Assembly: GCF_015712065.1 (NCBI RefSeq)
Contig: NZ_JACFYZ010000010.1
Coordinates: forward strand, 1-64,000
Source of the DNA: Ectopseudomonas chengduensis
GTDB taxonomy: Bacteria > Pseudomonadota > Gammaproteobacteria > Pseudomonadales > Pseudomonadaceae
Length of the DNA stretch: 64,000 nucleotides
Direction: 5' to 3'
How positions within the stretch are numbered: position 1 is the first letter of the stretch; every line of letters starts with the position of its first letter. Both the position numbers and the translations under genes were made by a program. The notes under the pieces were generated by a model that ran no database searches, was not told the DNA's origin, and saw only the letters and a list, made by a program, of their open reading frames with translations. Positions 7,716 to 17,313 of the stretch are shown here, piece by piece.

Positions 7716-9363
7716 TCATCGTCAGCGCGACCGCTGCATCGTTGCGTTTGACCACTCGCACCAGGCCCAGCACCTCCATCGGCGCTTCGTGCAGTTCGTC
7801 CAGGGTGTCATCAAGGCCGGCGGGGTCGATCAGCACCAGGTCTGCACGATCACCGACGCGCAGGTAGCCGGCATCGATGCCGATGAAGTCGGCCAGCTCG
7901 CCGCTGCAGTGGCGCACGGCCTTGCCCAGCTCCATGAAGGGCTCGCCGGCCAATTCGGCATCGCGCACGTACTTGAGAAAACGCAGCGGGAAGTTGTACT
8001 GGGCGATGGAGCGCAGGTGCGCGCCGGAGTCGGCGAAGCCGGGGTGCGTCCAGGGGCTGGCCAGCAGCTTGCGCATGATCGCCTCGCGCTGGTTGCCGTA
8101 GCAGGTCGTCCACTTCAGCTCATCGCGATACTGGCAGGCCAGTTCGAAGTAAGCGTCTACCGCATCCAGGCCGCGCGCCTGGCCCAGTTGCTTGAAGTTC
8201 CTGCCGACCAGGCTGGGGTCCGGGCATTCGGTCACCCAGCAATCGGAGAAGTCGCGGTGCCACAGGCCCTTGGTCAGCACGGCTTTGACCTGTTTCTTGA
8301 ACAGGGCGCGGAACGCCGGCTCCCTGACCTTGGCGTAGAGCTCATCCGGGTCCTTGATGTTGCGCAGGATCTCGCCAGCACCGAATTCCTCGAAGGCATT
8401 CACGTTGAGTCCTTCCAGGCGCAGGGTGAAGGGCGCTGGCAAGGTCTGCCAGCGGAAGTGGCCGCGCAGCACCCTGTTCGCTAGCCAGCCGGAAAGGCGG
8501 GTGAAGCGGTGCAGCAGCGGCTGCGACTTGAGATCCAGCGCCGTCAGCATGGTGCATTTCAGCGGCTTCCTGAACCAGCCGTGGGCCTGCCAGAGGAAGG
8601 CGAATACGTTGACCTTGGTCACCGCGTTCGGCGCGCCCTGCAGCACGGCGCCGCGCCGCCGCAGTACGGCGAACAGGCGGGAGAACTCCTTCCAACTGGC
8701 GAAGGTCGACGGCAGCGGGCTGGACCAGGCGCGGTCGCCGTCCATCTTGTCCAGCCGCGTGGTCATCACCGACAGGCCAATACACCCGGCGTCCAGCGCC
8801 TCTTCGAGCAACTGTTCCATACGTGCCAGTTCGGCTTCGCTGGGCTTCACCCGACTGGTGGCGCGCTCCAGGCCCATCACCGCCACGCGCAGTTCGGAAT
8901 GGCCGAGGAAGGAATTGACGTTCGGGCCCAGCGGCAACTGGTCGTAGAAGGCGCGATAGCCGGCGGCGTCGCGCCAGGTTTTCTTTTCCTTGAGGATCGG
9001 CAGCACGTACTCGCGCGGCACCGCTTCGACGCGGGTGAACAGGTCGGAGCAGTCCTCGGCGTCAGCCAGCACCATGCTGATGGAGCAGGAGCCGATGGTC
9101 ACGCTGGTGACGCCGTGGCGCACCGACTCCTTCAGTGCGGGTGCGGCGATCACCTCGGCATCGTAGTGCGAGTGGATCTCCAGAAAGCCGGGGGTGAGCC
9201 ATTGGCCTTTGGCGTCGATCACCTCGGGGCAACCGGCCTCGTCCAGCGGGCTGAGACTGAGTACCTCGACCTTGCCGTCACGGATGCCGATATGGCGGAT
9301 TGCCCCCGGCGCGCCGGAGCCGTCGAAGTACAGGCCGTTGTTGATGATGATGTCGTAGCTCAT
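7570..9363 (-). CDS. N-acyl-D-amino-acid deacylase-like amidohydrolase
   Basis: A 597-residue metal-dependent amidohydrolase of the D-aminoacylase / dihydroorotase-like superfamily (PF07969 type). The first-strand metal motif reads EIHSHYDAEV (His64, His66, Asp68; D-aminoacylases have HTHYD). DSGAHLRSIAQYNFPLRFLKY near residues 460-480 and RVGDRADLVLIDPAGLDD near the end are characteristic of the fold. It is the last gene of a five-gene unit, and its ATG overlaps the TSUP stop by 4 nt. Likely role: hydrolysis of an amide or similar bond in the imported substrate; the substrate is unknown. Confidence 0.83.
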   Translation of the reverse strand: MSYDIIINNGLYFDGSGAPGAIRHIGIRDGKVEVLSLSPLDEAGCPEVIDAKGQWLTPGFLEIHSHYDAEVIAAPALKESVRHGVTSVTIGSCSISMVLADAEDCSDLFTRVEAVPREYVLPILKEKKTWRDAAGYRAFYDQLPLGPNVNSFLGHSELRVAVMGLERATSRVKPSEAELARMEQLLEEALDAGCIGLSVMTTRLDKMDGDRAWSSPLPSTFASWKEFSRLFAVLRRRGAVLQGAPNAVTKVNVFAFLWQAHGWFRKPLKCTMLTALDLKSQPLLHRFTRLSGWLANRVLRGHFRWQTLPAPFTLRLEGLNVNAFEEFGAGEILRNIKDPDELYAKVREPAFRALFKKQVKAVLTKGLWHRDFSDCWVTECPDPSLVGRNFKQLGQARGLDAVDAYFELACQYRDELKWTTCYGNQREAIMRKLLASPWTHPGFADSGAHLRSIAQYNFPLRFLKYVRDAELAGEPFMELGKAVRHCSGELADFIGIDAGYLRVGDRADLVLIDPAGLDDTLDELHEAPMEVLGLVRVVKRNDAAVALTMINGRIAYRRGLEYPDDLGKAQRYGRFLPARDVSPRMRPARAFEPAPAS

Positions 9364-10100
9364 GGCAGTCTCCAGGGCGCCAGCAGCAGGAAGCCGGTGA
9401 CCAACAGCAGGATGTAGATGGCGAGGCGGAAATGACGCTCGTCGAAGCGTTGATGCAGGCGTTCGCCCAGCCACACACCGAGCAGCAGGAGCGGGGCGTA
9501 GGTGAGCACCTGGGGCAGCGCTGGCAGCAGGCGGCCGTCGAGCAGAAAGGCGAGGGTGAGCAGGCTGTTGAGGGTGAACCAGACAGTAACTAGGGTGGCG
9601 CGCAGTCGCGCCTTGTCCAGTTGGGTGCCAGCCAGGCCGTAGACCAGCAGCGGGCCGCCCGAGGCGAACAGGCCGTGGCTAAGGCCGGCGGCCAGGGTAA
9701 TGACGCGAGTCAGCCAGGCCGGGCGTTGCGGCAGTGCGCTCGCCCGGCGCAGGCGCCACAGTTCGCGGCCGGCGAACCAGACGATCAGCGCACCGAAGCC
9801 GACCTTCAACACCTGGGTATCGAGATAAGGCAGCAGCCAATAGCCGAGCAGCGTGCCGATAAGCATGCCGGGCAGCAGGGTGCCAAGCAGCAGGCGGCGG
9901 TCGATCTGCTGCCAGTGGCGATGCACCAGATAGCCGGTCATGCAGATGTTCAGCGGCACCAGGATCGGTAACAGCTGATCGATGGGCAGCAGCAATGCGC
10001 CGAGCGACAGCGCGATGACCACGCTGCCAAAGCCAGTAACGGCTTCCAGGGTGTAGGCCAGCAGAATGAAGCCGCCGAGGGCGTAGGGCGCCAGGGCCAT
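9360..10100 (-). CDS. TSUP family membrane transporter (second in window)
   Basis: A 246-residue polytopic inner-membrane protein of the TauE/SafE/TSUP family, about eight hydrophobic segments, starting ALGGFILLAYTLEAVTGFGSV. The VTGFGS loop and the internal LSHGLFASGGPLLVYGLAG are the two family repeats. It is distinct from the copy at 185-952. Its start codon shares one base with the SDR stop (TGATG) and its stop overlaps the amidohydrolase start by 4 nt, so it is translationally coupled on both sides. Probably moves an anionic substrate or product. Confidence 0.85.
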   Translation of the reverse strand: MALAPYALGGFILLAYTLEAVTGFGSVVIALSLGALLLPIDQLLPILVPLNICMTGYLVHRHWQQIDRRLLLGTLLPGMLIGTLLGYWLLPYLDTQVLKVGFGALIVWFAGRELWRLRRASALPQRPAWLTRVITLAAGLSHGLFASGGPLLVYGLAGTQLDKARLRATLVTVWFTLNSLLTLAFLLDGRLLPALPQVLTYAPLLLLGVWLGERLHQRFDERHFRLAIYILLLVTGFLLLAPWRLP

Positions 10101-10882
10101 CAGCTCATTTCCCCGGCGAAACGCTGGCTCATCTTGCGGTGGTACAGCGCCGGCGCCAGGCGCCAGAGCAGGCTCGCCAGCCAGCTGCCACGATCCGGGA
10201 ACAGGCGTTCGCGGCGCTGTTGCAGTGCATCGAGAATCAGGCTTGCCATCCAGTCGGCGCTGCGAATCCTGCCGATGGTCGAGCGGGCATGGCCGGCCGG
10301 TTTGCCATCGCCGCCCAGGGCATTGCGGTCGATGGGCGTATCGAGAAAGCTCGGATAGACCATCAGCAGGCCGATGCCGTCAAGGGCGATCTCGGCGCGT
10401 AGCACCTCGAAGGCCTGGCCCAGGGCGCTTTTCGCGGCGCAGTAACCGGCACGGCCGAGCACCGGCATCCAGCCGGCCATGGAGCCGATGGCGATCACCT
10501 GGCCGCGGCTTTCACGCAGCAGCGGCAGGGCGGCCAGGGTCAGCTCCAGCGGCGCGTGATAGTCCACCGCCATGACCTTGCGAAACACCGCTGGATCGGT
10601 GCGCAGCGTGGGCGAGCGGTGGGTGATGCCGGCGTTGTTGATCAGCACGTCCAGCCGGCCGAAGCGCTGCCAGCAGCCATCGAGCAGACGTTCATGCAGC
10701 TCGGGTTCGGTGATGTCGCCGGCAAGGGCCATTACGCGCTCGCTGCCCAATTCATCGGCGCGAGCCGAGAGGCCGCTGGCGTCTATATCGGTGAGCAGCA
10801 GGGCATCGCCACGTGCGTGACAAGCGCGCGCCAGTTGCCAGCCGAGGCCGCTGGCGGCGCCGGTAATCAGGACCACGCGCAT
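10100..10882 (-). CDS. Short-chain dehydrogenase/reductase
   Basis: A 260-residue classical SDR. It has the cofactor loop TGAASGLG (residues 7-14), NNAG at 82-85, catalytic Ser134, and Tyr147-x3-Lys151 (YCAAK). An NAD(P)H-dependent oxidoreductase acting on an alcohol or ketone. Start chosen at 10882, where ATG overlaps the transporter stop (TGATG); the open frame extends far upstream but only as a shadow of the transporter gene. The C terminus (RGSWLASLLWRLAPALYHRKM) is hydrophobic and basic, suggesting membrane association. Confidence 0.88.
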   Translation of the reverse strand: MRVVLITGAASGLGWQLARACHARGDALLLTDIDASGLSARADELGSERVMALAGDITEPELHERLLDGCWQRFGRLDVLINNAGITHRSPTLRTDPAVFRKVMAVDYHAPLELTLAALPLLRESRGQVIAIGSMAGWMPVLGRAGYCAAKSALGQAFEVLRAEIALDGIGLLMVYPSFLDTPIDRNALGGDGKPAGHARSTIGRIRSADWMASLILDALQQRRERLFPDRGSWLASLLWRLAPALYHRKMSQRFAGEMS

Positions 10883-11820
10883 CACCGCTCTCCTGCGCTG
10901 GGCAAGGGCGTCAGCAACGCGTCGGCTGCAGGCGGCCTGCGTGACCACAGCCAGGCCAGGCTGAGGCCGGATACCAGATGCCAGCAGCCCCAGAAGGCCG
11001 CGATCAGCAACATGCCGCTGGCCTGCGGGAAGAAGGTGAAGATGATCACCAGGCCCAGCGCTGAATTCTGGATGCCCACTTCCAGCGTCAGGGCGCGGCG
11101 GTCGGCCACCGATAGCCCGCTCAGGCGGGCGCTGAGATAACCAATGCTCAGTGCCAGGGCGTTGTGCGCCACTACCAGCCAGAAGAACAGATGGAAATGT
11201 CGGGTGAACTGCTCGAGGTTGCGGCTGAACGCCAGCGCCACGAAACCGAGCATTACCAGCAAGGCGAACAGACGCAGGGGCTTTTCCACTTTCAGCGTCA
11301 GTTGCGGGAAGCGCCGGCCGATCCACATGCCAGCCAGCAGAGGCAGGCCGAGCACCAGCAGCACGAGCAGCAGCAAACTCAGCGGGTCCAGTTCGATCTG
11401 CGTCAGCAAGGGTCGCGTATGTGGATTGAGCCAGGCGTATAGGGCGAAGTTGAGCGGTGTCAGCACGCTGGCGACGACGCTGGAAACGGCGGTCATGCTC
11501 ACCGACAGCGCGACGTTGCCGCGAGCCATCCAGGTCATGATGTTGGAGAAGCTGCCGCCTGGGCAGGCAGCGATCAGGGTCATGCCCAGCGCCAGTTGCG
11601 GCTCGATGGCCAGGGCCCAGCAAGCCAGGCAGGTCAGCGCCGGCAGCAACACGAATTGCGCCAGCATGCCAATCACCGGGGCCTTGGGCGCGCGGGGGAT
11701 GCGGCGGAAGTCTTCGGCGCGCAGGTCCAGGGAGACGCCGAACATCATCAACGCAACGATCAGGTTGATCAGCACCAGGCTGCTGGGGTCGAAGGCGATA
11801 TTCACCTGTTCCATGCTCAT
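10882..11820 (-). CDS. Bile acid:sodium symporter (BASS) family transporter
   Basis: A 312-residue inner-membrane protein of the BASS/NTCP fold with about nine to ten hydrophobic segments. The conserved sodium-site segment reads AACPGGSFSNIMTWMARGN (about residues 84-102), and VGIQNSALGLVI (about 255-266) is the second crossover motif. Bacterial members import organic anions with Na+. It is the second gene of the operon: its start overlaps the monooxygenase stop by 4 nt and its stop shares one base with the SDR start. Confidence 0.87.
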   Translation of the reverse strand: MSMEQVNIAFDPSSLVLINLIVALMMFGVSLDLRAEDFRRIPRAPKAPVIGMLAQFVLLPALTCLACWALAIEPQLALGMTLIAACPGGSFSNIMTWMARGNVALSVSMTAVSSVVASVLTPLNFALYAWLNPHTRPLLTQIELDPLSLLLLVLLVLGLPLLAGMWIGRRFPQLTLKVEKPLRLFALLVMLGFVALAFSRNLEQFTRHFHLFFWLVVAHNALALSIGYLSARLSGLSVADRRALTLEVGIQNSALGLVIIFTFFPQASGMLLIAAFWGCWHLVSGLSLAWLWSRRPPAADALLTPLPSAGER

Positions 11821-13145
11821 GCTCCCTGCGCGGCGAGTACGCCGTCGTTGGCCAGCTCACGGCGCAGGGCGGCGCTGTGTTCGGCTATGCGTTTACGATA
11901 GCTGTCCTTGTGCACGTAATAGGCCATGCGCTCCAGTTGCAGGTAGCGATAGCCGCCATCCAGGCGCTGGCTGGCTTGAGCACGAATGGTCTGGCGCAGG
12001 GACTGAGCAGCGGGGCTGCCAGCCCGCGACTGGCGGATATACAGCGCGACCAGCTCCGCCTGCTCGTCACGACCCTGCCAGCCCAGGCCGGAGGCCTCGA
12101 CCATACCGAGCATGAACAGGTCGTCGTGCTCGGGGTGGAAGACGTTGAGATACAGCTGCGGTGCACCGGCATCTTGCGGCCAGTTCAACTCGTCGCGGGC
12201 GATGAAGGGGTAGTCGAGCTTGTAGCCGGTGGCCATGAGGATCAGGTCGTATTCGGCCTGTTCGCCATTGGCGAAGGTCACGCCTTGCCCGCTCACCGAC
12301 TGGATGTCGCCGCGAGGGTGGATATCGCCGTGGCCGATATGGTGCAGCACCAGCGAGTTCATCACCGGATGCGACTCGTACAGGCGGTAGTCCGGGTCGG
12401 GCAGACCGTACTGCGAGGGTTTGCCGACCAGGGCGCGCACCAGCAGACCGTCGACCAGCTGTTTGAGACGGCGCGGTAGCTTGATCGCGCCGCCGAAGGT
12501 ATCGGTGGGTTTGCCGAGGATGAACTTGGGCAGGAAGTGATAGCCACGGCGTACCGAAAGGTCGACCGAGGCGGCGCGATGCACGGCATCGACGGCGATA
12601 TCGCAGGCCGAGTTGCCGCAGCCGACCACCAGCACCCGTTTGCCGGCAAAGATATCCGCGCTCTTGTAGGCATTCGAATGCAACAACTCGCCGCAGAAGT
12701 CACCAGGCAGGCGCGGCAGGTTGGGCGTATGCAGGGTGCCGTTGGCGATCAGCACACCGTCGAAACGCCATTCGCGTTGCTCGCCGTTGCGCTCGCTGAT
12801 CAGTTTCCAGCCATCTTGCTCGCGTTGCACCTGTAGCACGCGGGTGTCGAACTGATAATGCTCGTAGAGACGAAACTGCCTGGCGTAGTCGCGAAAGTAG
12901 CGGCGCATCTCGCTGTGGTGCGGGTAGGGCGCCACCTCGGCACGCATGGGGAACTCGCGGAACTCGGTGGTGCCCTTGGAGGAAATCAGATGCGCCGAGT
13001 GATACATGCTGCTGTGCGGGTTATCGATATCCCACAGGCCGCCAACGTCACTGTGCAGCTCGAAACCGACGAAATCGATACCGTGCTTCTTCAATTGCCG
13101 AGCCGTGCACAGGCCCATGGGGCCGGCACCTATGATGGCGTACAT
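11817..13145 (-). CDS. Flavin-containing monooxygenase
   Basis: A 442-residue class B flavoprotein monooxygenase. FAD site GAGPMG (residues 6-11); FMO fingerprint F-x-G-x3-H-x3-Y is exact at residues 150-160 (FCGELLHSNAY); NADP site GCGNSA (175-180); and the late ATGYKLDYPF motif. The reaction would be NADPH- and O2-dependent oxygenation of a soft heteroatom or a Baeyer-Villiger step. The start at 13145 places the FAD motif six residues in; a 40-codon upstream extension has no homology. It is the first gene of the five-gene unit, divergent from the spermidine-synthase-like gene. Confidence 0.88.
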   Translation of the reverse strand: MYAIIGAGPMGLCTARQLKKHGIDFVGFELHSDVGGLWDIDNPHSSMYHSAHLISSKGTTEFREFPMRAEVAPYPHHSEMRRYFRDYARQFRLYEHYQFDTRVLQVQREQDGWKLISERNGEQREWRFDGVLIANGTLHTPNLPRLPGDFCGELLHSNAYKSADIFAGKRVLVVGCGNSACDIAVDAVHRAASVDLSVRRGYHFLPKFILGKPTDTFGGAIKLPRRLKQLVDGLLVRALVGKPSQYGLPDPDYRLYESHPVMNSLVLHHIGHGDIHPRGDIQSVSGQGVTFANGEQAEYDLILMATGYKLDYPFIARDELNWPQDAGAPQLYLNVFHPEHDDLFMLGMVEASGLGWQGRDEQAELVALYIRQSRAGSPAAQSLRQTIRAQASQRLDGGYRYLQLERMAYYVHKDSYRKRIAEHSAALRRELANDGVLAAQGA

Positions 13146-13281
13146 GGCGAACCTCGTTATTGTTATGAGTAGCAGCGCAAGTGTTGGAATTATTGCGTGA
13201 CCGGGGGCGGCTGCTTCAATGACAATCGGCGCCTTTAGCCCGGTTGTTGTGGTACGGGATGTCACTGTGGGAGAGGTATCG

Positions 13282-14061
13282 ATGCCAGGGTTGCCGCCGG
13301 ACGACGAGTTGCAGCAGCAGGACGAAGTTCTGCTGGCCGAGGTGCACGACGCCTTCGGGGTGATCCGTGTGGTGCAGATCGGCGCCTACCGCTTTCTCGA
13401 GTTTGGTGATGCCATCGAGCAGAGTTGCGTGTTCCAGGGCGATCCCAGCTGGCTGGAATACGACTACACCCGCGCCATGTTGCTGGGCGCGCTGTGCCAC
13501 GATGCACCGGAAACCGCACTGTTCCTTGGTCTGGGCGCCGGCAACCTGACCCAGGCCTGCCTGAAGTTCCTGCCGTTGGAGGACGTCGAGGCCATCGAGC
13601 TGCGCCCGGAAGTGCCGCGCCTGGCCATGGAGTTTCTCGGTCTGGACGATGACCCACGGCTGACCATTCGCATCGGCGACGCCACCGAACTGCTCGACAG
13701 CGCGGAAACCGCTGACCTGATCTTTCTCGATCTGTACACCGACCAGGGGCCTGGTGTCGGGCATCTGGCCTGGCGCTTTCTCGAGCGCTGCCGCGAGAAG
13801 CTCAATCCAGGTGGTTGGCTGATCATCAACCAATGGGCAGGCAACGACGGCAAGCCGCTTGGCGCGGCACTGCTGCGTGGCCTCTATCACCGACACTATT
13901 GGGAGTGCCCGGTGAAGGAGGGCAACGTGGTACTGCTGATCCCGGCTGACCTTGAGCAACGCTTGAACATGGGACGCCTGCAGATGCGTGCGGGCGAGCT
14001 GGCGCCGCGTCTGGGTTATTCGCTACAGCCGCTGATCGAAGCGCTGCGCCCGGCCACTTGA
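13282..14061 (+). CDS. Spermidine-synthase-like methyltransferase-fold protein
   Basis: A 259-residue protein with a Rossmann SAM-type fold like spermidine/spermine synthases. It has the FLGLGAGNLTQACLKFLP glycine motif (about residues 80-97), VEAIELRPEVPRLA (acidic ribose-binding Glu) and ADLIFLDLYTD, the position of the catalytic aspartate region. It lacks the long N-terminal domain of true SpeE, so polyamine synthesis is not assured. Start at ATG 13282 with GGGAGAGG five nt upstream, instead of the unsupported longer frame. Confidence 0.75.
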   Translation: MPGLPPDDELQQQDEVLLAEVHDAFGVIRVVQIGAYRFLEFGDAIEQSCVFQGDPSWLEYDYTRAMLLGALCHDAPETALFLGLGAGNLTQACLKFLPLEDVEAIELRPEVPRLAMEFLGLDDDPRLTIRIGDATELLDSAETADLIFLDLYTDQGPGVGHLAWRFLERCREKLNPGGWLIINQWAGNDGKPLGAALLRGLYHRHYWECPVKEGNVVLLIPADLEQRLNMGRLQMRAGELAPRLGYSLQPLIEALRPAT

Positions 14062-14127
14062 TGCGCCGTTGAGCGGTTGGATGCATGCCAATCGATAAAA
14101 ACCAGCACCCGAGACAGGATTTTCCGG

Positions 14128-14133
14128 TATAGT
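14128..14133 (+). promoter_or_regulatory. Possible -10 element for the deaD leader
   Basis: TATAGT is a good sigma-70 -10 hexamer in an AT-richer patch, but no clear TTGACA-like element lies 17 nt upstream. It would give a leader of about 210 nt before the helicase start. Confidence 0.25.
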
Positions 14134-14316
14134 TCGCGCCGGCCAATTTTCTGGCCACGTTCAGGTAGTGCAACTCGCCCGGGAAATTAACACCCGGCAG
14201 CCAGTCCCCAGCGGACTATCCTTGACGATTCACTTTCATCACGTTTTCGCAAATCCCCGCCGACCAGGCTGCCAGGGTGACCCAAAAGGTCTTACACGGC
14301 ATGCGCAGCTTTGGAA

Positions 14317-14350
14317 CATGGGTCTTTGCGGATGCACTTGAGGCAGACCC

Positions 14351-14353
<3 letters not shown>
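14317..14353 (+). promoter_or_regulatory. Hairpin enclosing the deaD start codon
   Basis: A perfect 9-bp inverted repeat, CATGGGTCT (14317-14325) and AGACCCATG (14345-14353), in which the final ATG is the helicase start codon. The 19-nt loop holds the candidate ribosome site TGAGG (14339-14343). Pairing would bury the start codon, as in translation-level temperature or protein switches. Confidence 0.5.
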
Positions 14354-16042
<1,689 letters not shown>

Positions 16043-16080
16043 TCCCGCGGGCCTGATGGCTCATGGCAGGATCAACGAAA

Positions 16081-16113
16081 CGCCGCAACCCTTACCGGGT
16101 TGCGGCGTTTTTG
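16081..16113 (+). terminator. Rho-independent terminator of deaD
   Basis: A perfect 11-bp stem (CGCCGCAACCC / GGGTTGCGGCG) with a 5-nt loop, followed by TTTTTG. Confidence 0.9.
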
Positions 16114-16131
16114 TTTGTTAAGGGCAGGTGA

Positions 16132-16273
16132 ACAGGCCGTTGAAAAACGTAGGCGAGGCAGTCAGTGCAAGGCAAAAACAGGCGAAAAAGCGCAGTTTAC
16201 GAGTTGTAAATGAGCATTTTGAGCCTGTTTTTAACGCAGCAATGGCAACGCAGGTAGTTTTTCAGCAGCCTGT
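16132..16273. repeat. MITE-like dispersed element, copy 1 (142 bp)
   Basis: Bounded by inverted ends ACAGGCCGTTGAAAAAC (left) and GTTTTTCAGCAGCCTGT-like (right). The core holds AAAACAGGCGAA and its near-complement TTGAGCCTGTTTTT around GCGCAGTTTAC, so the whole element can fold on itself. The same core occurs inverted at 59251-59390. The last base falls in the stop codon of the minus-strand gene at 16273-16674. No ORF inside. Confidence 0.75.
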
Positions 16274-16674
16274 CAGCCGGTTTCGCTGAGATTGGCCCTG
16301 GGCGCCAGGCGATCGAACACCTCCGGCGTCAACGCCGCTTCACCCGCTTCGTCGAGCACTTCGCGTGGTCGCTCACTGCCGGGGATGCTGCTGTCGAGCA
16401 TGCTCAGCAGCTGCGCGCCGCGCGCGGTGAGAATGAAATTTTCGCCGTTGCCACCTTCGTCTTCCGGGCGTGGTTCGATAAAGCCGTTTTGCAGCAGGCG
16501 CGCTTCGTAGCGTGCAGCCTCGGCGCGCAGATGATCGAGATTGTCCACGGGGTCGCCGGCATTCTCATGTTCTTCGGCCAGGTCTTCGGCGTAGCGACGC
16601 GGGGCGAAGGGTTTGCCGGCGGAGTTCTGTGCCTCGTGCAGCAGGCGTTCGATCAGGTCCCAGTCGTGCTTCAT
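16273..16674 (-). CDS. DUF2513-like small protein
   Basis: A 133-residue acidic protein beginning MKHDWDLIERLLHEA, very like the first line of DUF2513 proteins (MKRDWDLIRKIL), which are small winged-helix-like proteins often annotated as regulators. NFILTARGAQLLSMLDS (about residues 79-95) is the conserved second part. The C-terminal 30 residues are rich in Glu and Pro. The stop codon is formed at the edge of the MITE-like element, so the present C terminus may have been altered by that insertion. Confidence 0.6.
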   Translation of the reverse strand: MKHDWDLIERLLHEAQNSAGKPFAPRRYAEDLAEEHENAGDPVDNLDHLRAEAARYEARLLQNGFIEPRPEDEGGNGENFILTARGAQLLSMLDSSIPGSERPREVLDEAGEAALTPEVFDRLAPRANLSETG

Positions 16675-16769
16675 GGCGGTCTCTCCCTATGCGATGGGCT
16701 TATAGAGTCCGACTTCAGCAATGCACTACGGTTCGACCTGAATTCTGCAAGCGGAGTACACAAAGCAAA

Positions 16770-16792
16770 ACGCCCCGAACCAGTCGGGGCGT
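16770..16792 (-). terminator. Terminator of the cysI-DUF934 operon
   Basis: A 9-bp stem ACGCCCCGA / TCGGGGCGT with a 5-nt loop; the minus-strand transcript continues TTTTGCTTTG. A weak T-run on the plus side makes it possibly bidirectional. Confidence 0.8.
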
Positions 16793-16815
16793 TTGAGGCG
16801 TTTCAGCTGCTGTGA

Positions 16816-17313
16816 TCAGGCGCGGCGACGGAACAGCGGTTGCGGCTGATCGGCCGAAGCCTGGTAAACCTCGCTGTAGTCCTCGAAGGCTTTCAGCGCA
16901 TCGTACGGATCCTTGTCCGCGCGCACGGCGAAGGCATCGAAACCGACACGCTTGAGGGCAAACAGCTGGTCGCGCAGCACGTCGCCAATGGCGCGAACTT
17001 CGCCCTTGTAGCCGTAGCGGGTACGCAGCAGGTAGGCGGTAGAGGAGTGGCGACCATCGGTGAAGGCAGGGAACTCCAGGGCGATGACCTGAAAATGCGC
17101 CAGGTCATCGACGATTTCCTCGATCTCGTCGCCGGCTTCCAGCCATACGCCAAGACCGCCGTCGCGGGCCTTGAGGGCGTGCGCATGCTCGCGCCACAGG
17201 GCCAGTGGGACGATGATGTCGTCGCAGTTGGGGATGACGTCCAGGGTCACGTCCTTGGCCAGCAGGTGCCAGGTCTCGTCGACCACCTGACCGTTCTTAA
17301 TGATTCGCTGCAT
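16816..17313 (-). CDS. DUF934 protein of the sulfite reductase operon
   Basis: A 165-residue cytosolic protein with the DUF934 pattern: LPxx-like DDIIVPLALWREHA (about residues 31-44), GVWLEAGDEIEEI and FPAFTDGRHSSTAYLLRTRYGYKGEVRAIGDVLRDQL across 80-115. The family is nearly always encoded directly after nitrite/sulfite reductase cysI, as here, where the two coding regions overlap by 17 nt. It probably supports sulfite reduction, perhaps in electron supply or assembly; the biochemical role is not known. Confidence 0.85.
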   Translation of the reverse strand: MQRIIKNGQVVDETWHLLAKDVTLDVIPNCDDIIVPLALWREHAHALKARDGGLGVWLEAGDEIEEIVDDLAHFQVIALEFPAFTDGRHSSTAYLLRTRYGYKGEVRAIGDVLRDQLFALKRVGFDAFAVRADKDPYDALKAFEDYSEVYQASADQPQPLFRRRA

